Both the position numbers and the translations under genes were made by a program. This document shows positions 16,347 to 25,121 of a DNA stretch of 64,000 nucleotides, in pieces (positions within the stretch are counted from its first letter, which is position 1; each line of letters opens with the position of its first letter). Source of the DNA: Streptomyces griseoviridis (GTDB lineage: Bacteria > Actinomycetota > Actinomycetes > Streptomycetales > Streptomycetaceae); the NCBI GenBank assembly GCA_014649155.1, contig BMSM01000019.1:62001-126000 (forward strand). Reading direction: 5' to 3'. Under the pieces are notes generated by a model, which saw nothing but the letters and a program-made list of their open reading frames with translations, did not search any database and was not told the DNA's origin.

Positions 16347-16823
16347 ATGGCATCGCTCAACGTCGGCAACCTCGGTGACTACCTGCGCGAGCAGCGGCGC
16401 TCCGCGCAGCTGTCGCTGCGGCAGCTCGCCGACGCCGCGGGGGTGTCCAATCCGTATCTGAGCCAGATCGAGCGCGGGCTGCGCAAGCCGAGCGCGGAGG
16501 TGCTCCAGCAGGTCGCCAAGGCCCTGCGGATCTCCGCCGAGACGCTGTACGTGCGGGCCGGCATCCTCGACGCCGAGCGCGACCGGGACGCGGTGGAGAC
16601 GACCGCCGTCCTCCTCGCCGACCCCACGCTCACCGAGCGGCAGAAGCAGGTCCTGCTCCAGATCTACGAGTCCTTCCGCAAGGAGAACGGATTCGGGACG
16701 GAGCCGGACGGCGTCCCGGCCACCGCCCGGGAAGGAGCCGGGAGCGACGGGGCCCCCGGCGAGGACACCTCCATACGCGCGGCCGCGGCCGGCGACGGCG
16801 ACGCCGGTCCGCGCACGACGTAG
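16347..16823 (+). CDS. XRE-family regulator (Rv0474-like)
   Basis: This 158-residue protein has a lambda-repressor-type helix-turn-helix at about residues 8-62 (LGDYLREQRRSAQLSLRQLA, then VSNPYLSQIERGLRKPSAEV), followed by an ALRISAETLYVRAGIL segment and a disordered acidic tail. GGAGG lies 3 nt before ATG 16347. The gene order XRE, HbhA-like, DUF2516 is the same as Rv0474-Rv0475-Rv0476 in Mycobacterium tuberculosis as I recall it, so this is an old actinobacterial block. The inverted repeat at 16297-16317 is a likely binding site. Confidence 0.85.
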   Translation: MASLNVGNLGDYLREQRRSAQLSLRQLADAAGVSNPYLSQIERGLRKPSAEVLQQVAKALRISAETLYVRAGILDAERDRDAVETTAVLLADPTLTERQKQVLLQIYESFRKENGFGTEPDGVPATAREGAGSDGAPGEDTSIRAAAAGDGDAGPRTT

Positions 16824-16886
16824 CCCCCAGCATCCCCCAGCACCCCCCACACCCTCAGCCGAACGTGATCCGGGAGGACCGTCACC

Positions 16887-17468
16887 ATGGCCATCACCGA
16901 CGACCTGCGCAAGACCCTCAGCGACCCCACGCCGCTCTACTTCGCCGCCGGCACCGCCGACCTCGCCTGGCAGCAGGCCAAGAAGGTCCCCGTCCTGGTG
17001 GAGCAGCTCCGCGCCGAGGCCCCGGCCCGTATCGAGGCGGTGCGCAACACCGACCCCAAGGCCGTCCAGGAGAAGGCGACCGCCCGCGTCAAGGAGACGC
17101 AGGGGACGCTCCAGACCAAGGTCAACGAGTTCATCGGCTCCTTCGACACCGACCTGAAGAAGCTCGGCGAGACCGCCCAGGACTTCGCGCTGCGCGGGGT
17201 CGGCGTCGCCGCCGAGTACGCCGTGAAGGCCAAGGAGGCCTACGAGAAGGTCGCCGAGCACGGCGAGCAGACCGTGCGGACCTGGCGCGGTCAGGCCGCC
17301 GACAGCATCGAGGACGTCGCCGAAGGCGTCGAGGAGCTGGCCGTGGCCGTCGAGCCGAAGGCCCAGCCGGTCGAGGTCGAGGACGACAAGCCCGCCGCGG
17401 CCGCCCCGAAGAAGGCCCCGGCCGCCCGCAAGGCCCCGGCGAAGAAGTCCACGCCGTCCGCCAAGTGA
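16887..17468 (+). CDS. Heparin-binding haemagglutinin (HbhA)-like coiled-coil protein
   Basis: This 193-residue protein consists of a long amphipathic helical region (about residues 1-155, with AWQQAKKVPVLVEQLRAEAP at the start) followed by an Ala/Pro/Lys-rich tail (KKAPAARKAPAKKSTPSAK). The layout, length and neighbours match mycobacterial HbhA, which uses its Lys-rich tail to bind sulphated glycans and is membrane- or lipid-associated. There is no signal peptide. In a soil saprophyte, host adhesion is not the expected role; lipid-body or cell-surface association is more plausible. The GGAGG upstream of ATG 16887 is well placed. Confidence 0.8.
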   Translation: MAITDDLRKTLSDPTPLYFAAGTADLAWQQAKKVPVLVEQLRAEAPARIEAVRNTDPKAVQEKATARVKETQGTLQTKVNEFIGSFDTDLKKLGETAQDFALRGVGVAAEYAVKAKEAYEKVAEHGEQTVRTWRGQAADSIEDVAEGVEELAVAVEPKAQPVEVEDDKPAAAAPKKAPAARKAPAKKSTPSAK

Positions 17469-17565
17469 CGAGACGGCGGGGCACGGACACCGGCGGACCG
17501 GGCACCCTCGGGGTGCCCGGTCCGTTGTACGGGTACGGTGACGGCGTAGGGACGACCCGAGTCTG

Positions 17566-17919
17566 GTGGTGGACGTTGTGCTGATGCAGGGGTTCGCGGG
17601 CTTCATGTGGCTGCTGAGCATCGCCCTGATCGTGTTCAGTGGCTTCGCGTTGATCGACGCCGCCACGCGCCGCGAGGACGCCTACCGCGCGGCCGACAAG
17701 AAGACCAAGCCCTTCTGGCTGATCATCCTGGGGCTCGCCTTCGTGGTGAACCTGATCTTCAACGTCCTGTCGTTCCTGCCGATCATCGGCCTGGTCGCGA
17801 CCATCGTCTACATGGTCGACGTACGCCCGGCCCTGCGCGGGCTGCCGGGCGGCGGGCGCAACACCCGGCGGGGCTCCAGCAGCGACGGCCCCTACGGGCC
17901 GTACAACGGCGGCCGCTGA
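17566..17919 (+). CDS. DUF2516 membrane protein (Rv0476-like)
   Basis: The product of about 117 residues has two or three membrane segments (FMWLLSIALIVFSGFALI; FWLIILGLAFVVNLIFNVL; a third near IIGLVATIVYMV) and a polar tail rich in Gly and Asn. It matches DUF2516, which in mycobacteria sits next to hbhA. GTG codons at 17566 and 17569 and ATG 17584 are all possible starts; I keep the first. A close association with the HbhA-like protein at the membrane is a reasonable guess based on the conserved order. Confidence 0.8.
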   Translation: MVDVVLMQGFAGFMWLLSIALIVFSGFALIDAATRREDAYRAADKKTKPFWLIILGLAFVVNLIFNVLSFLPIIGLVATIVYMVDVRPALRGLPGGGRNTRRGSSSDGPYGPYNGGR

Positions 17920-17955
17920 GCAGACGCCGGGGCGGCGCGGGGCCGCGGGCCCTGC

Positions 17956-19320
17956 TCAGGCCTCCCGGTCCAGCAGTACCACCGCCACGTCGTCGGCCAG
18001 CTCACCCCCGTTGAGCCGGCGGACCTCGTTGACCGTCGCCCGCAGCAGCGCCTCCCCGCTCAGCCCCTCGGCGAACTTGCCGCGCACCAGCTCGACCATC
18101 CCGTCCTGCCCCAGCCGTTCCCGGCCCTCGCCGACGTGGCCCTCGATCAGCCCGTCGGTGTAGAGCATCAGGCTCCACGCGGCGCCCAGCTCGACCTGCG
18201 TACGCGGCCAGCGGGCGCCCGGCAGCAGCCCGAGCGCCGGGCCGTTGTTGTCGTACGGCAGCAGCCGCGCCGGGGCGCCGGGGCCGGCGATCAGCGGGGC
18301 CGGATGACCGGCCAGGCACAGGCCGGCCCGGCGGCCGTCCGGCGCGATGTCCACCGTGCACAGCGTCGCGAAGATCTCGTCGTGCGGGCGCTCGTGCTCC
18401 AGCACCTCCTGGAGGGTGCCCAGCAACTCGTCGCCGCAGAGCCCCGCCAGGGTCAGCGCGCGCCAGGCGATCCGCAGCTCCACGCCGAGCGCCGCCTCGT
18501 CCGGGCCGTGCCCGCAGACGTCGCCGATCATGGCGTGCACGGTGCCGTCCGGGGTGCGGACCACGTCGTAGAAGTCACCGCCGAGCAGGGCGCGGGAGCG
18601 GCCGGGGCGGTAGCGGGCGGCGAACCGCAGCGAGGAGCCCTCCAGCAGCGGCGTCGGCAGCAGGCCGCGCTCCAGCCGGCGGTTCTCCTGGGCGCGCAGC
18701 CGGCCCTCGGCCAGGCGCCGCTCGGCCGAGTCGGAGCGCTTGCGCTCGACGGCGTAGCGGATCGCCCGGCTGAGCAGCCGGCCGTCGAGTTCGTCGCGGC
18801 AGAGGTAGTCCTGGGCGCCGACCGCCACCGCCTCGGCGCCGCGCTCGGCGTCGTCGGAGGCGGTGAGGGCGAGCACGGCGTGCCGGGGCGCCAGCTCCAG
18901 CACGTGCTTGAGGACCGCCAGCTCGTCGCCGTCGCCGTCCGCCTCGCCCGGGCGGCCGGGGGCGGGCAGCGCGAGGTCCAGCAGGATGCAGTGGACGTCG
19001 TCGGTCAGCAGCCGCTCGGCCTCGGTCAGGTTGCGGGCGGTGCGGACGCGGATCGGCTTGCCGGAGCGGTCTAGCAGGTCGGGCACGATCGGCGAACCGG
19101 CCGGGTCGTCCTCGATCAGCAGCAGCGTCAGGCCGGTCTGCGCGGCGGGGTCGGCCTGGGGCTGCCCGGCGCCGGGTTCCTGGGCGGCGGTGCCGTCGGT
19201 GTCCGTGCGCGGTGCGGCCCGTTCGACGGAGGGACCGCCGCCGGGCACGCCGGGCGCGGCCTGCGCCTGACCACTCTCCGCGGCCGGGATCGCTCTCTGC
19301 CGCGGTACGGGTACGGACAT
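17956..19320 (-). CDS. Receiver-domain PP2C (SpoIIE-type) phosphatase
   Basis: This 454-residue protein has a disordered N-terminus, a response-regulator receiver domain (LLLIEDDPAG; phospho-acceptor in CILLDLALP; residues about 65-190), a linker helix and a SpoIIE/PP2C phosphatase domain with GGDFYDVV, IGDVCGHGPDEAAL and ELADDVAVVLLD. Such proteins dephosphorylate anti-sigma-factor antagonists and so switch stress sigma factors on. No GAF or PAS sensor is present, so the receiver is the input. I chose ATG 19320 (MSVPVPRQRAIPAAESGQ); the upstream frame is low-complexity. No anti-sigma partner lies next to it. Confidence 0.85.
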   Translation of the reverse strand: MSVPVPRQRAIPAAESGQAQAAPGVPGGGPSVERAAPRTDTDGTAAQEPGAGQPQADPAAQTGLTLLLIEDDPAGSPIVPDLLDRSGKPIRVRTARNLTEAERLLTDDVHCILLDLALPAPGRPGEADGDGDELAVLKHVLELAPRHAVLALTASDDAERGAEAVAVGAQDYLCRDELDGRLLSRAIRYAVERKRSDSAERRLAEGRLRAQENRRLERGLLPTPLLEGSSLRFAARYRPGRSRALLGGDFYDVVRTPDGTVHAMIGDVCGHGPDEAALGVELRIAWRALTLAGLCGDELLGTLQEVLEHERPHDEIFATLCTVDIAPDGRRAGLCLAGHPAPLIAGPGAPARLLPYDNNGPALGLLPGARWPRTQVELGAAWSLMLYTDGLIEGHVGEGRERLGQDGMVELVRGKFAEGLSGEALLRATVNEVRRLNGGELADDVAVVLLDREA

Positions 19321-19808
19321 CGTCTTGGGTTCCTTCCCTCCCCCCGAGGGCACGGCGGGGCGAGGGACCTCGACCCACCGACGGGGACCATAGCGGGTGC
19401 CGGGCGGACAGCGGAACGGCGCGCGGCACGCCCGTGGGCCAACGGCCACTGTCATATGCCGCGTTACGTACCGCAGTTGGACAGGGTTCCCGGTCCGGCG
19501 GGATGACGAACGTCACGTCGCCGTACGGGCCCGAACGGGGGTGCGCGTGGGGTCGGTCACGTGCCGCGGCCGGCCGGCGCGGGGCCTGACGCCGGCTGCC
19601 GGGGGGCGCCGCGGCGGGTCCGGGGGCCGGTACGCGCCACGGCCGGTGGACGCCGGATGCCGGATGCCGGTACGCCCCGCGCGTCCGCCCCTGACGCGAG
19701 CACCTCCGAGCCGGTACCGCCGGTACCGCGCCGGTACCGCCGGTCGTACCGGTGCCGCCGGCGTCCCGTGAGCCCCGGCGTCCGGCGTCCGCCCCGGTGG
19801 CGGGACCG
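19321..19808. other. 488-bp intergenic stretch without a gene
   Basis: No convincing coding frame is seen. It separates two minus-strand genes. Its only structure is the CCGGTACCG repeat block at 19711-19760. Confidence 0.5.
19711..19760. repeat. CCGGTACCG direct-repeat block
   Basis: CCGGTACCGC is repeated in direct and overlapping form, with TACCGG variants towards the end. GGTACC is itself palindromic, so the block could form alternative hairpins downstream of the phosphatase promoter region. Confidence 0.5.
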
Positions 19809-20876
19809 TCACGCCTTCGGTCGCACCACGCCGAGGATCGGCATCGTCCCTGCGCCCGTGATCGTCACCGAGCGGCCCGGCCGGGGCGCGTGCACGACCT
19901 TGCCGTCACCGACGTACATCCCGACGTGGCTGGCGTCCTCGAAGTAGACGACCAGGTCCCCGGGGCGGATGTCCTCGGTGGCGACGTGCCGCAGCCGGCG
20001 CCACTGCTCCTGCGAGGTGCGCGGGATGCCGTGCCCGGCCGCCGCCCACGCCCGGGAGGTCAGCCCGGAGCAGTCGAAGGACTTCGGTCCCTCGGCGCCC
20101 CACACGTACGGCTTGCCGATCTGGGCCGTGGCGTACTCCACCGCCTGCTCGGCCCGCTCGGTGGGCGCGCCGTCGGCGTCGGCCAGGACGCCGGAGTCGA
20201 GCCAGGCGTTCTGCGCCCGCTCGGCGGCCTCGCGCTCCAGCCGGGCGAGCCGCTCCTTCTCCTCCCGGGCCAGCTCGGACTCCAGTTTCTCGGCCGCCGC
20301 GACGCGCTTCTCGATCCGCCGCTGGGAGGCGGCCTTCGCCCTGCGGTTGGCCTCCAGCTCCTTCCAGCGGGCGGACGCGTCCGCGGCGTAGCCCTCCAGG
20401 CTCTCCTGGGCGCGCCGCAGGTCACCGATCAGGCCCTTGGCGGCGCGCTGCCCCTGGAGCACCCGGCCCGCGCCGTCCAGGAACCCCGCCGGGTCGTCGC
20501 TGAGCAGCAGCTTGGCCTCGTCGGGCAGCCCGCCGGTGCGGTACTGGGAGCGGGCCGCGGCGGCGGCGCGCCGCTCCAGGGCGTCCAGCTTCTCCCGGCC
20601 CTCGACGATCTTCTTGGCCAACTCCACGACCTGCGCGGACTGTTCCTCGGCCCGCTCCTCGGCCGCGTTGTACCGGTCGGTGGCCGCGGCGGCCTCCCGG
20701 TAGAGCCGGTCGAGCGTCTCGCGTACGGCTTGAAGGTCCTTGTCCGGGGTGACGGCGGCCGTGGGGGCCGGCGTCGGGCCGGGGTCCGCGAAGGCCGGGC
20801 CCGGCACCGCCAGTACGGTGACCGCGCAGGCCACGGCCACGGCCGCGGTGATCAGGCCACGCTTTCCCGGTCCCAT
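19809..20876 (-). CDS. Secreted NlpC/P60 peptidoglycan hydrolase
   Basis: This 355-residue protein has a signal peptide (GLITAAVAVACAVTVLAVPG, cleavage near AFA-DPG), a long coiled coil (about residues 45-225, Ala/Glu/Arg-rich) and a C-terminal NlpC/P60 domain with the catalytic Cys in SFDCSGLTSRAW and the His in ASHVGMYVGDGKVVHAP. The coiled-coil plus P60 layout is that of RipA-type D,L-endopeptidases that cut peptidoglycan stem peptides. ATG 20876 (MGPGKRGLITAA) is chosen over the longer frame because the signal peptide then starts normally. The TTGGTTAACC sequence just upstream may belong to the promoter. Confidence 0.9.
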   Translation of the reverse strand: MGPGKRGLITAAVAVACAVTVLAVPGPAFADPGPTPAPTAAVTPDKDLQAVRETLDRLYREAAAATDRYNAAEERAEEQSAQVVELAKKIVEGREKLDALERRAAAAARSQYRTGGLPDEAKLLLSDDPAGFLDGAGRVLQGQRAAKGLIGDLRRAQESLEGYAADASARWKELEANRRAKAASQRRIEKRVAAAEKLESELAREEKERLARLEREAAERAQNAWLDSGVLADADGAPTERAEQAVEYATAQIGKPYVWGAEGPKSFDCSGLTSRAWAAAGHGIPRTSQEQWRRLRHVATEDIRPGDLVVYFEDASHVGMYVGDGKVVHAPRPGRSVTITGAGTMPILGVVRPKA

Positions 20877-20972
20877 ACCTCTGCCCCCACCTTGGTTAAC
20901 CGCCAGTAACTTCCGTCTCCGGGATCGTGCCATGCCGATCCGCGAAGCGACAGAGGCCGTCGGGAGCGAAGA

Positions 20973-21026
20973 GGAGGGAACGGAGGGAACGGAGGGAAAG
21001 GAGGGAACGGAGGGAACGGAGGGAAA
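20973..21026. repeat. Six tandem 9-bp GGAGGGAAM units
   Basis: The units read GGAGGGAAC, GGAGGGAAC, GGAGGGAAA, and then the same three again, so a 27-bp block is duplicated exactly. It lies between two minus-strand genes, 80 bp after the methyltransferase stop. Copy number is likely to vary between strains. Confidence 0.85.
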
Positions 21027-21104
21027 GGAACGGGGAAGGAGCGGACAGGAGTCGTTCCCTCTCCCGTTGTCCCGCGGAGGGACGCATCCAGCGGTGGGGG
21101 AGGC

Positions 21105-21920
21105 TCACCCCCGTGGCGCCAACGCTCCCCACCGCACCGTCACTTCGCCCTGCCGCCACCGCGCCGGGCCGTCCGTCACCGGCCAGTCGGCGGTGAGGTC
21201 CCGCACCGTGCGTGTCCAGCGCTGGCGGGCGCCGTAGGAGGCGTAGGGCGCGGCGGCGGCCCAGGCGCGGTCGAAGTCGCGCAGGAAGGCGTGCACCGGC
21301 TCGCCCGGCACATTGCGGTGGATCAACGCCTTCGGCAGCCGTTCGGCCAGGTCGGAGGGGCGGTCCAAGGAGCCGAGACGGGCCGCGAAGGTGACCGTGC
21401 GCGGTCCCTCGGGCCCGAGCGCGACCCACACGTGCCGCCGGCCGATCTCGTCGCAGGTGCCCTCGACCAGCAGCCCGCCCCGGGAGTGCGCCGACGCCGG
21501 GGCCAGCCGCGCGCACAGCCGCCGCCAGACGCCGGGCACCTCGGCCTCGTCGTACTGGCGCAGCACGTTCGCCGCGCGGATCAGCAGGGGCCGCCCGGGG
21601 AGCGGGACCTCGAAGCCGCCGCGCCGGAAGTCCAGGCCCGCACGGGCGTACGGCCCGGCCGCGGCGACCCGCACCGGGTCGATCTCGACGCCGCTCACGC
21701 GCGCGCGGGGCGCCACGGCCCGCAGCCGGTGCAGCAGCTCGACGGCGGTCCACGGCGCCGCCCCGTAGCCGAGGTCGACGGCGAGCGGATCGTCGGCCCG
21801 GCGCAGCTCGGCGCCGTGCGTGGCCACGATCCAGCGGTCCATGCGGCGCAGCCGGTTGGGGTTGGTCGTACCGCGCGTGATCGTGCCCAGCGGGCGGGAG
21901 GCGGCGGCGCGGGTCGGCAT
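21105..21920 (-). CDS. Class I SAM-dependent methyltransferase
   Basis: This 271-residue protein has the Rossmann-fold motif I in AVDLGYGAAPWTAVELL (about residues 47-63), acidic residue of motif II in VSGVEIDPVRV, and a nucleotide pocket around RGGFEVPLPGRPLL, RAANVLRQYDE. The substrate cannot be told. It stands opposite mshA, and as I recall it occurs in the same place in other Streptomyces genomes, which suggests it is a core gene. ATG 21920 begins MPTRAAASRPLGTITRG. Confidence 0.8.
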   Translation of the reverse strand: MPTRAAASRPLGTITRGTTNPNRLRRMDRWIVATHGAELRRADDPLAVDLGYGAAPWTAVELLHRLRAVAPRARVSGVEIDPVRVAAAGPYARAGLDFRRGGFEVPLPGRPLLIRAANVLRQYDEAEVPGVWRRLCARLAPASAHSRGGLLVEGTCDEIGRRHVWVALGPEGPRTVTFAARLGSLDRPSDLAERLPKALIHRNVPGEPVHAFLRDFDRAWAAAAPYASYGARQRWTRTVRDLTADWPVTDGPARWRQGEVTVRWGALAPRG

Positions 21921-22314
21921 GCCTACGAGGGTATGCGCCCACGCCGGCGGACCCGGACGGCCTCAGGGGCGCGGGCGGTCCCGCCAGTGGCCCGGCCGCC
22001 AGGAGTGAGGGGTGGTGGGTGCGTCGGGGCCCTCGGTGCCGACGTCCGGGCGCAGGAGAACGGCCGGAGGCTGGACGCGGCGCGCGAGGACCCGTGCGGT
22101 ACGGCAGGCTCACGCCGCCGTCGGCCCCCACATCGGACCAGGGGCGCCGAAGCTGCCACGGTGGCGGCTGGTTCCCGCGCCCCGCCCGCGGACACCGGGC
22201 CTTCGGCGGCCCGCCGGGTACGCGTCCTCCCCGCTCGGGCTTCCGCCCGGGACTCACCCGCCCATCGAACGGTTGAGCGACCAGTGGTAATGATTCGGCA
22301 AAGGCGAGGAAACC
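21921..22314. other. Divergent intergenic region, no gene seen
   Basis: About 390 bp separate the methyltransferase from the mshA promoter. Frames here are short and overlap in all directions, and none has family-like sequence. A region with lower GC near 22260-22310 probably belongs to promoters. Confidence 0.4.
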
Positions 22315-22341
22315 GGAAATGCGGCACGCCGGGCCGGCGTT
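22315..22341 (+). promoter_or_regulatory. Sigma-R-type promoter of mshA
   Basis: GGAAAT (22315-22320) and GTT (22339-22341) are separated by exactly 18 bases, matching the thiol-stress sigma-R consensus GGGAAT-N18-GTT. mshA is a known sigma-R target in S. coelicolor, which supports the call. The expected leader is about 60 nt. Confidence 0.65.
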
Positions 22342-22405
22342 CCACTCCGGTGGAGGGTGCGCCATGCCCTCGCGACCGGCTGCCCGCAGCGAGGAGGAAC
22401 GCCAC

Positions 22406-23743
22406 GTGAGCCAGTACGCCGGCAGGCTCGGGCGTCGGTCCGCGGCGGCCCCCGCGCGACTGCGGCTGCACCGCAGGCCCCGCCGTGTCGCCATGCTCTC
22501 CGTGCACACCTCGCCCCTGCACCAGCCCGGCACGGGCGACGCCGGCGGCATGAACGTCTACATCGTGGAGCTGGCCCAGCGCCTGGCCGCGATCAACATC
22601 GAGGTCGAGGTCTTCACCCGGGCCACCTCCGCCGCCCTCCCGCCCACCGTCGAACTCTGTCCGGGCGTCCTCGTCCGGCACGTCGACGCCGGCCCCTACG
22701 AGGGCCTGGCCAAGGAGGAGCTGCCCGCCCAGCTGTGCGCCTTCACCCACGGCGTGATGCAGGCGTGGGCCGGCCACCGCCCCGGCTACTACGACCTCGT
22801 CCACTCGCACTACTGGCTCTCCGGCCACGTCGGCTGGCTCGCCGCCCAGCGCTGGGGCGCCCCCCTGGTGCACGCCATGCACACCATGGCCAAGGTCAAG
22901 AACGCCAACCTGGCCGCCGGCGACACCCCCGAACCCGCCGCCCGGGTCATCGGCGAGACCCAGATCGTCACCGCCTCCGACCGGTTGATCGCCAACACCG
23001 AGGAGGAGGCCGGCGAACTCGTCCGGCACTACGCCGCCGACCCCGCCCGCGTGGCCGTCGTCCACCCCGGCGTCAACCTCGACCGGTTCCGCCCCGCCGA
23101 CGGCCGGGCCGCCGCCCGCGCCCGCCTCGGCCTGCCCCAGGACGCCCTGATCCCGCTCTTCGCGGGCCGTATACAGCCCCTCAAGGCCCCCGACATCCTG
23201 CTGCGGGCCGTCGCCGTCCTCCTCGCCGAACGCCCGGAGCTGCGCTCCCGCGTCGTCGTCCCCGTCGTCGGCGGCCCCAGCGGCAGCGGCCTCGCCAAGC
23301 CCGAGGGCCTGCAGAAGCTGGCCGCCCGGCTCGGCATCGCGGACGTCGTACGGTTCCGTCCGCCGGTCGGGCAGGACCAGCTCGCCGACTGGTTCCGGGC
23401 CGCGTCCGTGCTGGTCATGCCCTCCTACAGCGAGTCCTTCGGGCTGGTCGCCATCGAGGCGCAGGCCACCGGCACGCCGGTGCTCGCCGCGGCGGTCGGC
23501 GGCCTCCCGGTCGCGGTCCGCGACGGCGAGACCGGCTTCCTGGTCCAGGGCCACGACCCGGCCGCGTACGCCCGGGTCCTGCGCGACTTCGCCGACCACC
23601 CGGAGCTGGTCACCCGGCTGGGCACCGCCGCCGCCCGGCACGCCCGGTCCTTCGGCTGGGACACGGCCGCCGCGGCCACCGCCGACGTCTACACGGCCGC
23701 GATGCAGGCCCACCGCCGTCGCGTACCCTCCCACCATGGCTGA
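22406..23743 (+). CDS. mshA: D-inositol-3-phosphate glycosyltransferase MshA
   Basis: This 445-residue GT4-family enzyme joins N-acetylglucosamine from UDP-GlcNAc to 1L-myo-inositol 1-phosphate, the first step of mycothiol synthesis. The sequence has the MshA N-terminal pattern SVHTSPLHQPGTGDAGGMNV (substrate loop), VHSHYWLSGHVGW, HTMAKVKN, and the nucleotide-sugar segment PSYSESFGLVAIEAQATGTP with the GT-B catalytic Glu. GAGGAGG at 22391-22397, 8 nt upstream, fixes GTG 22406, 29 codons inside the longest frame. It overlaps the YbjN gene by 8 bases. Sigma-R control is indicated by the promoter at 22315-22341. Confidence 0.95.
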   Translation: MSQYAGRLGRRSAAAPARLRLHRRPRRVAMLSVHTSPLHQPGTGDAGGMNVYIVELAQRLAAINIEVEVFTRATSAALPPTVELCPGVLVRHVDAGPYEGLAKEELPAQLCAFTHGVMQAWAGHRPGYYDLVHSHYWLSGHVGWLAAQRWGAPLVHAMHTMAKVKNANLAAGDTPEPAARVIGETQIVTASDRLIANTEEEAGELVRHYAADPARVAVVHPGVNLDRFRPADGRAAARARLGLPQDALIPLFAGRIQPLKAPDILLRAVAVLLAERPELRSRVVVPVVGGPSGSGLAKPEGLQKLAARLGIADVVRFRPPVGQDQLADWFRAASVLVMPSYSESFGLVAIEAQATGTPVLAAAVGGLPVAVRDGETGFLVQGHDPAAYARVLRDFADHPELVTRLGTAAARHARSFGWDTAAAATADVYTAAMQAHRRRVPSHHG

Positions 23744-24239
23744 CGCACAGCGGACGGCGGCGCACACCGTCGAGGAGACCCTGCGGGACGCCGACCTGGA
23801 ATGGGAGAGCCCGGAACCAGGCACCTACGTGGTGAAACTCCCCGGCACCCGCAAGCTCTCCACCACCGTCTCCCTGATCGCCGGCCGCCACTCCCTCTCC
23901 CTCAACGCCTTCGTCATCCGCCACCCCGACGAGAACGAGGCGGGCGTCCACCGCTGGCTCCTGGAGCGCAACCTCAAGCTCTACGGCGTGAGTTACGCCG
24001 TCGACCGGCTCGGCGACGTCTACGTCACCGCCCGCCTCCCCCTCTCCGCCGTCACCCCCGACGCGCTCGACCGCCTGCTCGGCCAGGTCCTGGAGGCATC
24101 GGACGGCGCCTTCAACACCCTGCTGGAGCTGGGTTTCGCCGGCGCCATCCGCAAGGAGTACGCGTGGCGCACGGCCCGCGGCGAGTCGACCCGGAACCTG
24201 GCGGCGTTCCAGCAGCTCATCGAGCGTCCGGCCGACTGA
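23736..24239 (+). CDS. YbjN-domain protein
   Basis: This 167-residue protein has the YbjN/type III chaperone-like fold pattern: EWESPEPGTYVVKLPG, HSLSLNAFVIRHPDENEAG, VHRWLLERNLKLYGVSYAVD, and LLELGFAGAIRKEYAWRTARG. ATG 23736 overlaps the end of mshA by 8 bases, and TACCCT at 23724-23729, 6 nt upstream, may also give a leaderless transcript. The function of the actinobacterial YbjN family is not settled. The 3' end overlaps the convergent AraC gene by 23 bases. Confidence 0.85.
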   Translation: MADAQRTAAHTVEETLRDADLEWESPEPGTYVVKLPGTRKLSTTVSLIAGRHSLSLNAFVIRHPDENEAGVHRWLLERNLKLYGVSYAVDRLGDVYVTARLPLSAVTPDALDRLLGQVLEASDGAFNTLLELGFAGAIRKEYAWRTARGESTRNLAAFQQLIERPAD

Positions 24240-25071
24240 GCGCCGTACGCGCCCGGTAGCGCCCGGGGGTCACCCCCACCAGCCTCTTGAAGTGCCGGGT
24301 CAGATGGGCCTGGTCGTAGAAGCCGGTGGCGGTGGCCACGTCGGCCGGGGCGCGCCCCGCGAGCAGCAGCCGCCGGGCCCGGTCGACGCGCCGCGCCATC
24401 AGGTACTGGTGCGGCGCGATGCCGTACGCCCCGCTGAACGCCCGTACCAGATGGGCCGGGTGGGCCGGGAGCAGGGCCGTGGCCTGGTCCAGGGTGAGGC
24501 CGTCGACGAGCCGCTCGTCGAGCAGTTCCCGCAGCCGCCGCGCGAGCACCGGGTCCCGGCGCGCGGGCCGCGTGGCGGCCGGCCGGAGGTGGGCGCGGAG
24601 CCGCTCCCCGATCAGCGTCAGCCGGCTCTCCGCCTCCAGCTCCTCCCCGGGCCGGACCAGCGCGGCGTGCAGCTGCCCCACCCGCCGCCGCAGCACCGGG
24701 TCCCGTACGTCGGGCCGGTCCACCGCGGGCCCGATCAGCTCCGCGCCCAGCCGGGAGCCGTCGAGGTACAGCACCCGCTTGCGGAAGCCGCCCGGCCCGG
24801 CCGGCGAGCCGTTGTGCGGAACGTGCGGCGGCAGCAGGGTCACCGTGTCGTGCGGGGTGCCGTGCTCGTGGCGGTCGAGGTCGTACCGCACGGCCCCGTC
24901 GTCCACGATCAGCAGCGTCCACGCCTCGTGGACGTGCATCGGATAGGCGTACTCCGTGAACCGGGCGTGGAAGACCTCCACGACCCCCGGGACTGCCGGG
25001 CGCCAGGCGGAGACGGCCGTCCCGTCCCCGGGGCCCTTCCTGGCTGCGGCGGCTGCGGCGGCTGCGGTCAT
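24217..25071 (-). CDS. AraC-family regulator
   Basis: This 284-residue protein has an N-terminal cupin-like ligand domain (residues about 20-170; YPMHVHEAWTLLIVDDGAVRY, TLLPPHVPHNG) and two C-terminal AraC helix-turn-helix units (LTLDQATALLPAHPAHLVRAF, then DVATATGFYDQAHLTRHFKR). ATG 25071 begins with a run of alanines. It is divergent from the DUF2000 gene at 25122, with only 50 bp between starts, so DUF2000 is the probable target. The longer frame starting at 25086 is less likely. Confidence 0.85.
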   Translation of the reverse strand: MTAAAAAAAARKGPGDGTAVSAWRPAVPGVVEVFHARFTEYAYPMHVHEAWTLLIVDDGAVRYDLDRHEHGTPHDTVTLLPPHVPHNGSPAGPGGFRKRVLYLDGSRLGAELIGPAVDRPDVRDPVLRRRVGQLHAALVRPGEELEAESRLTLIGERLRAHLRPAATRPARRDPVLARRLRELLDERLVDGLTLDQATALLPAHPAHLVRAFSGAYGIAPHQYLMARRVDRARRLLLAGRAPADVATATGFYDQAHLTRHFKRLVGVTPGRYRARTALSRPDAR

Positions 25072-25121
25072 GCAAAAAACGTACAAGACCGGGCGGCGGC
25101 CCGGTCGCCATGCTCCTGTCC

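Noticed and set aside
20896..22551. 551-codon minus-strand frame over the methyltransferase
   Set aside because: It is low-complexity shadow, and the 21105-21920 frame carries the Rossmann motifs.
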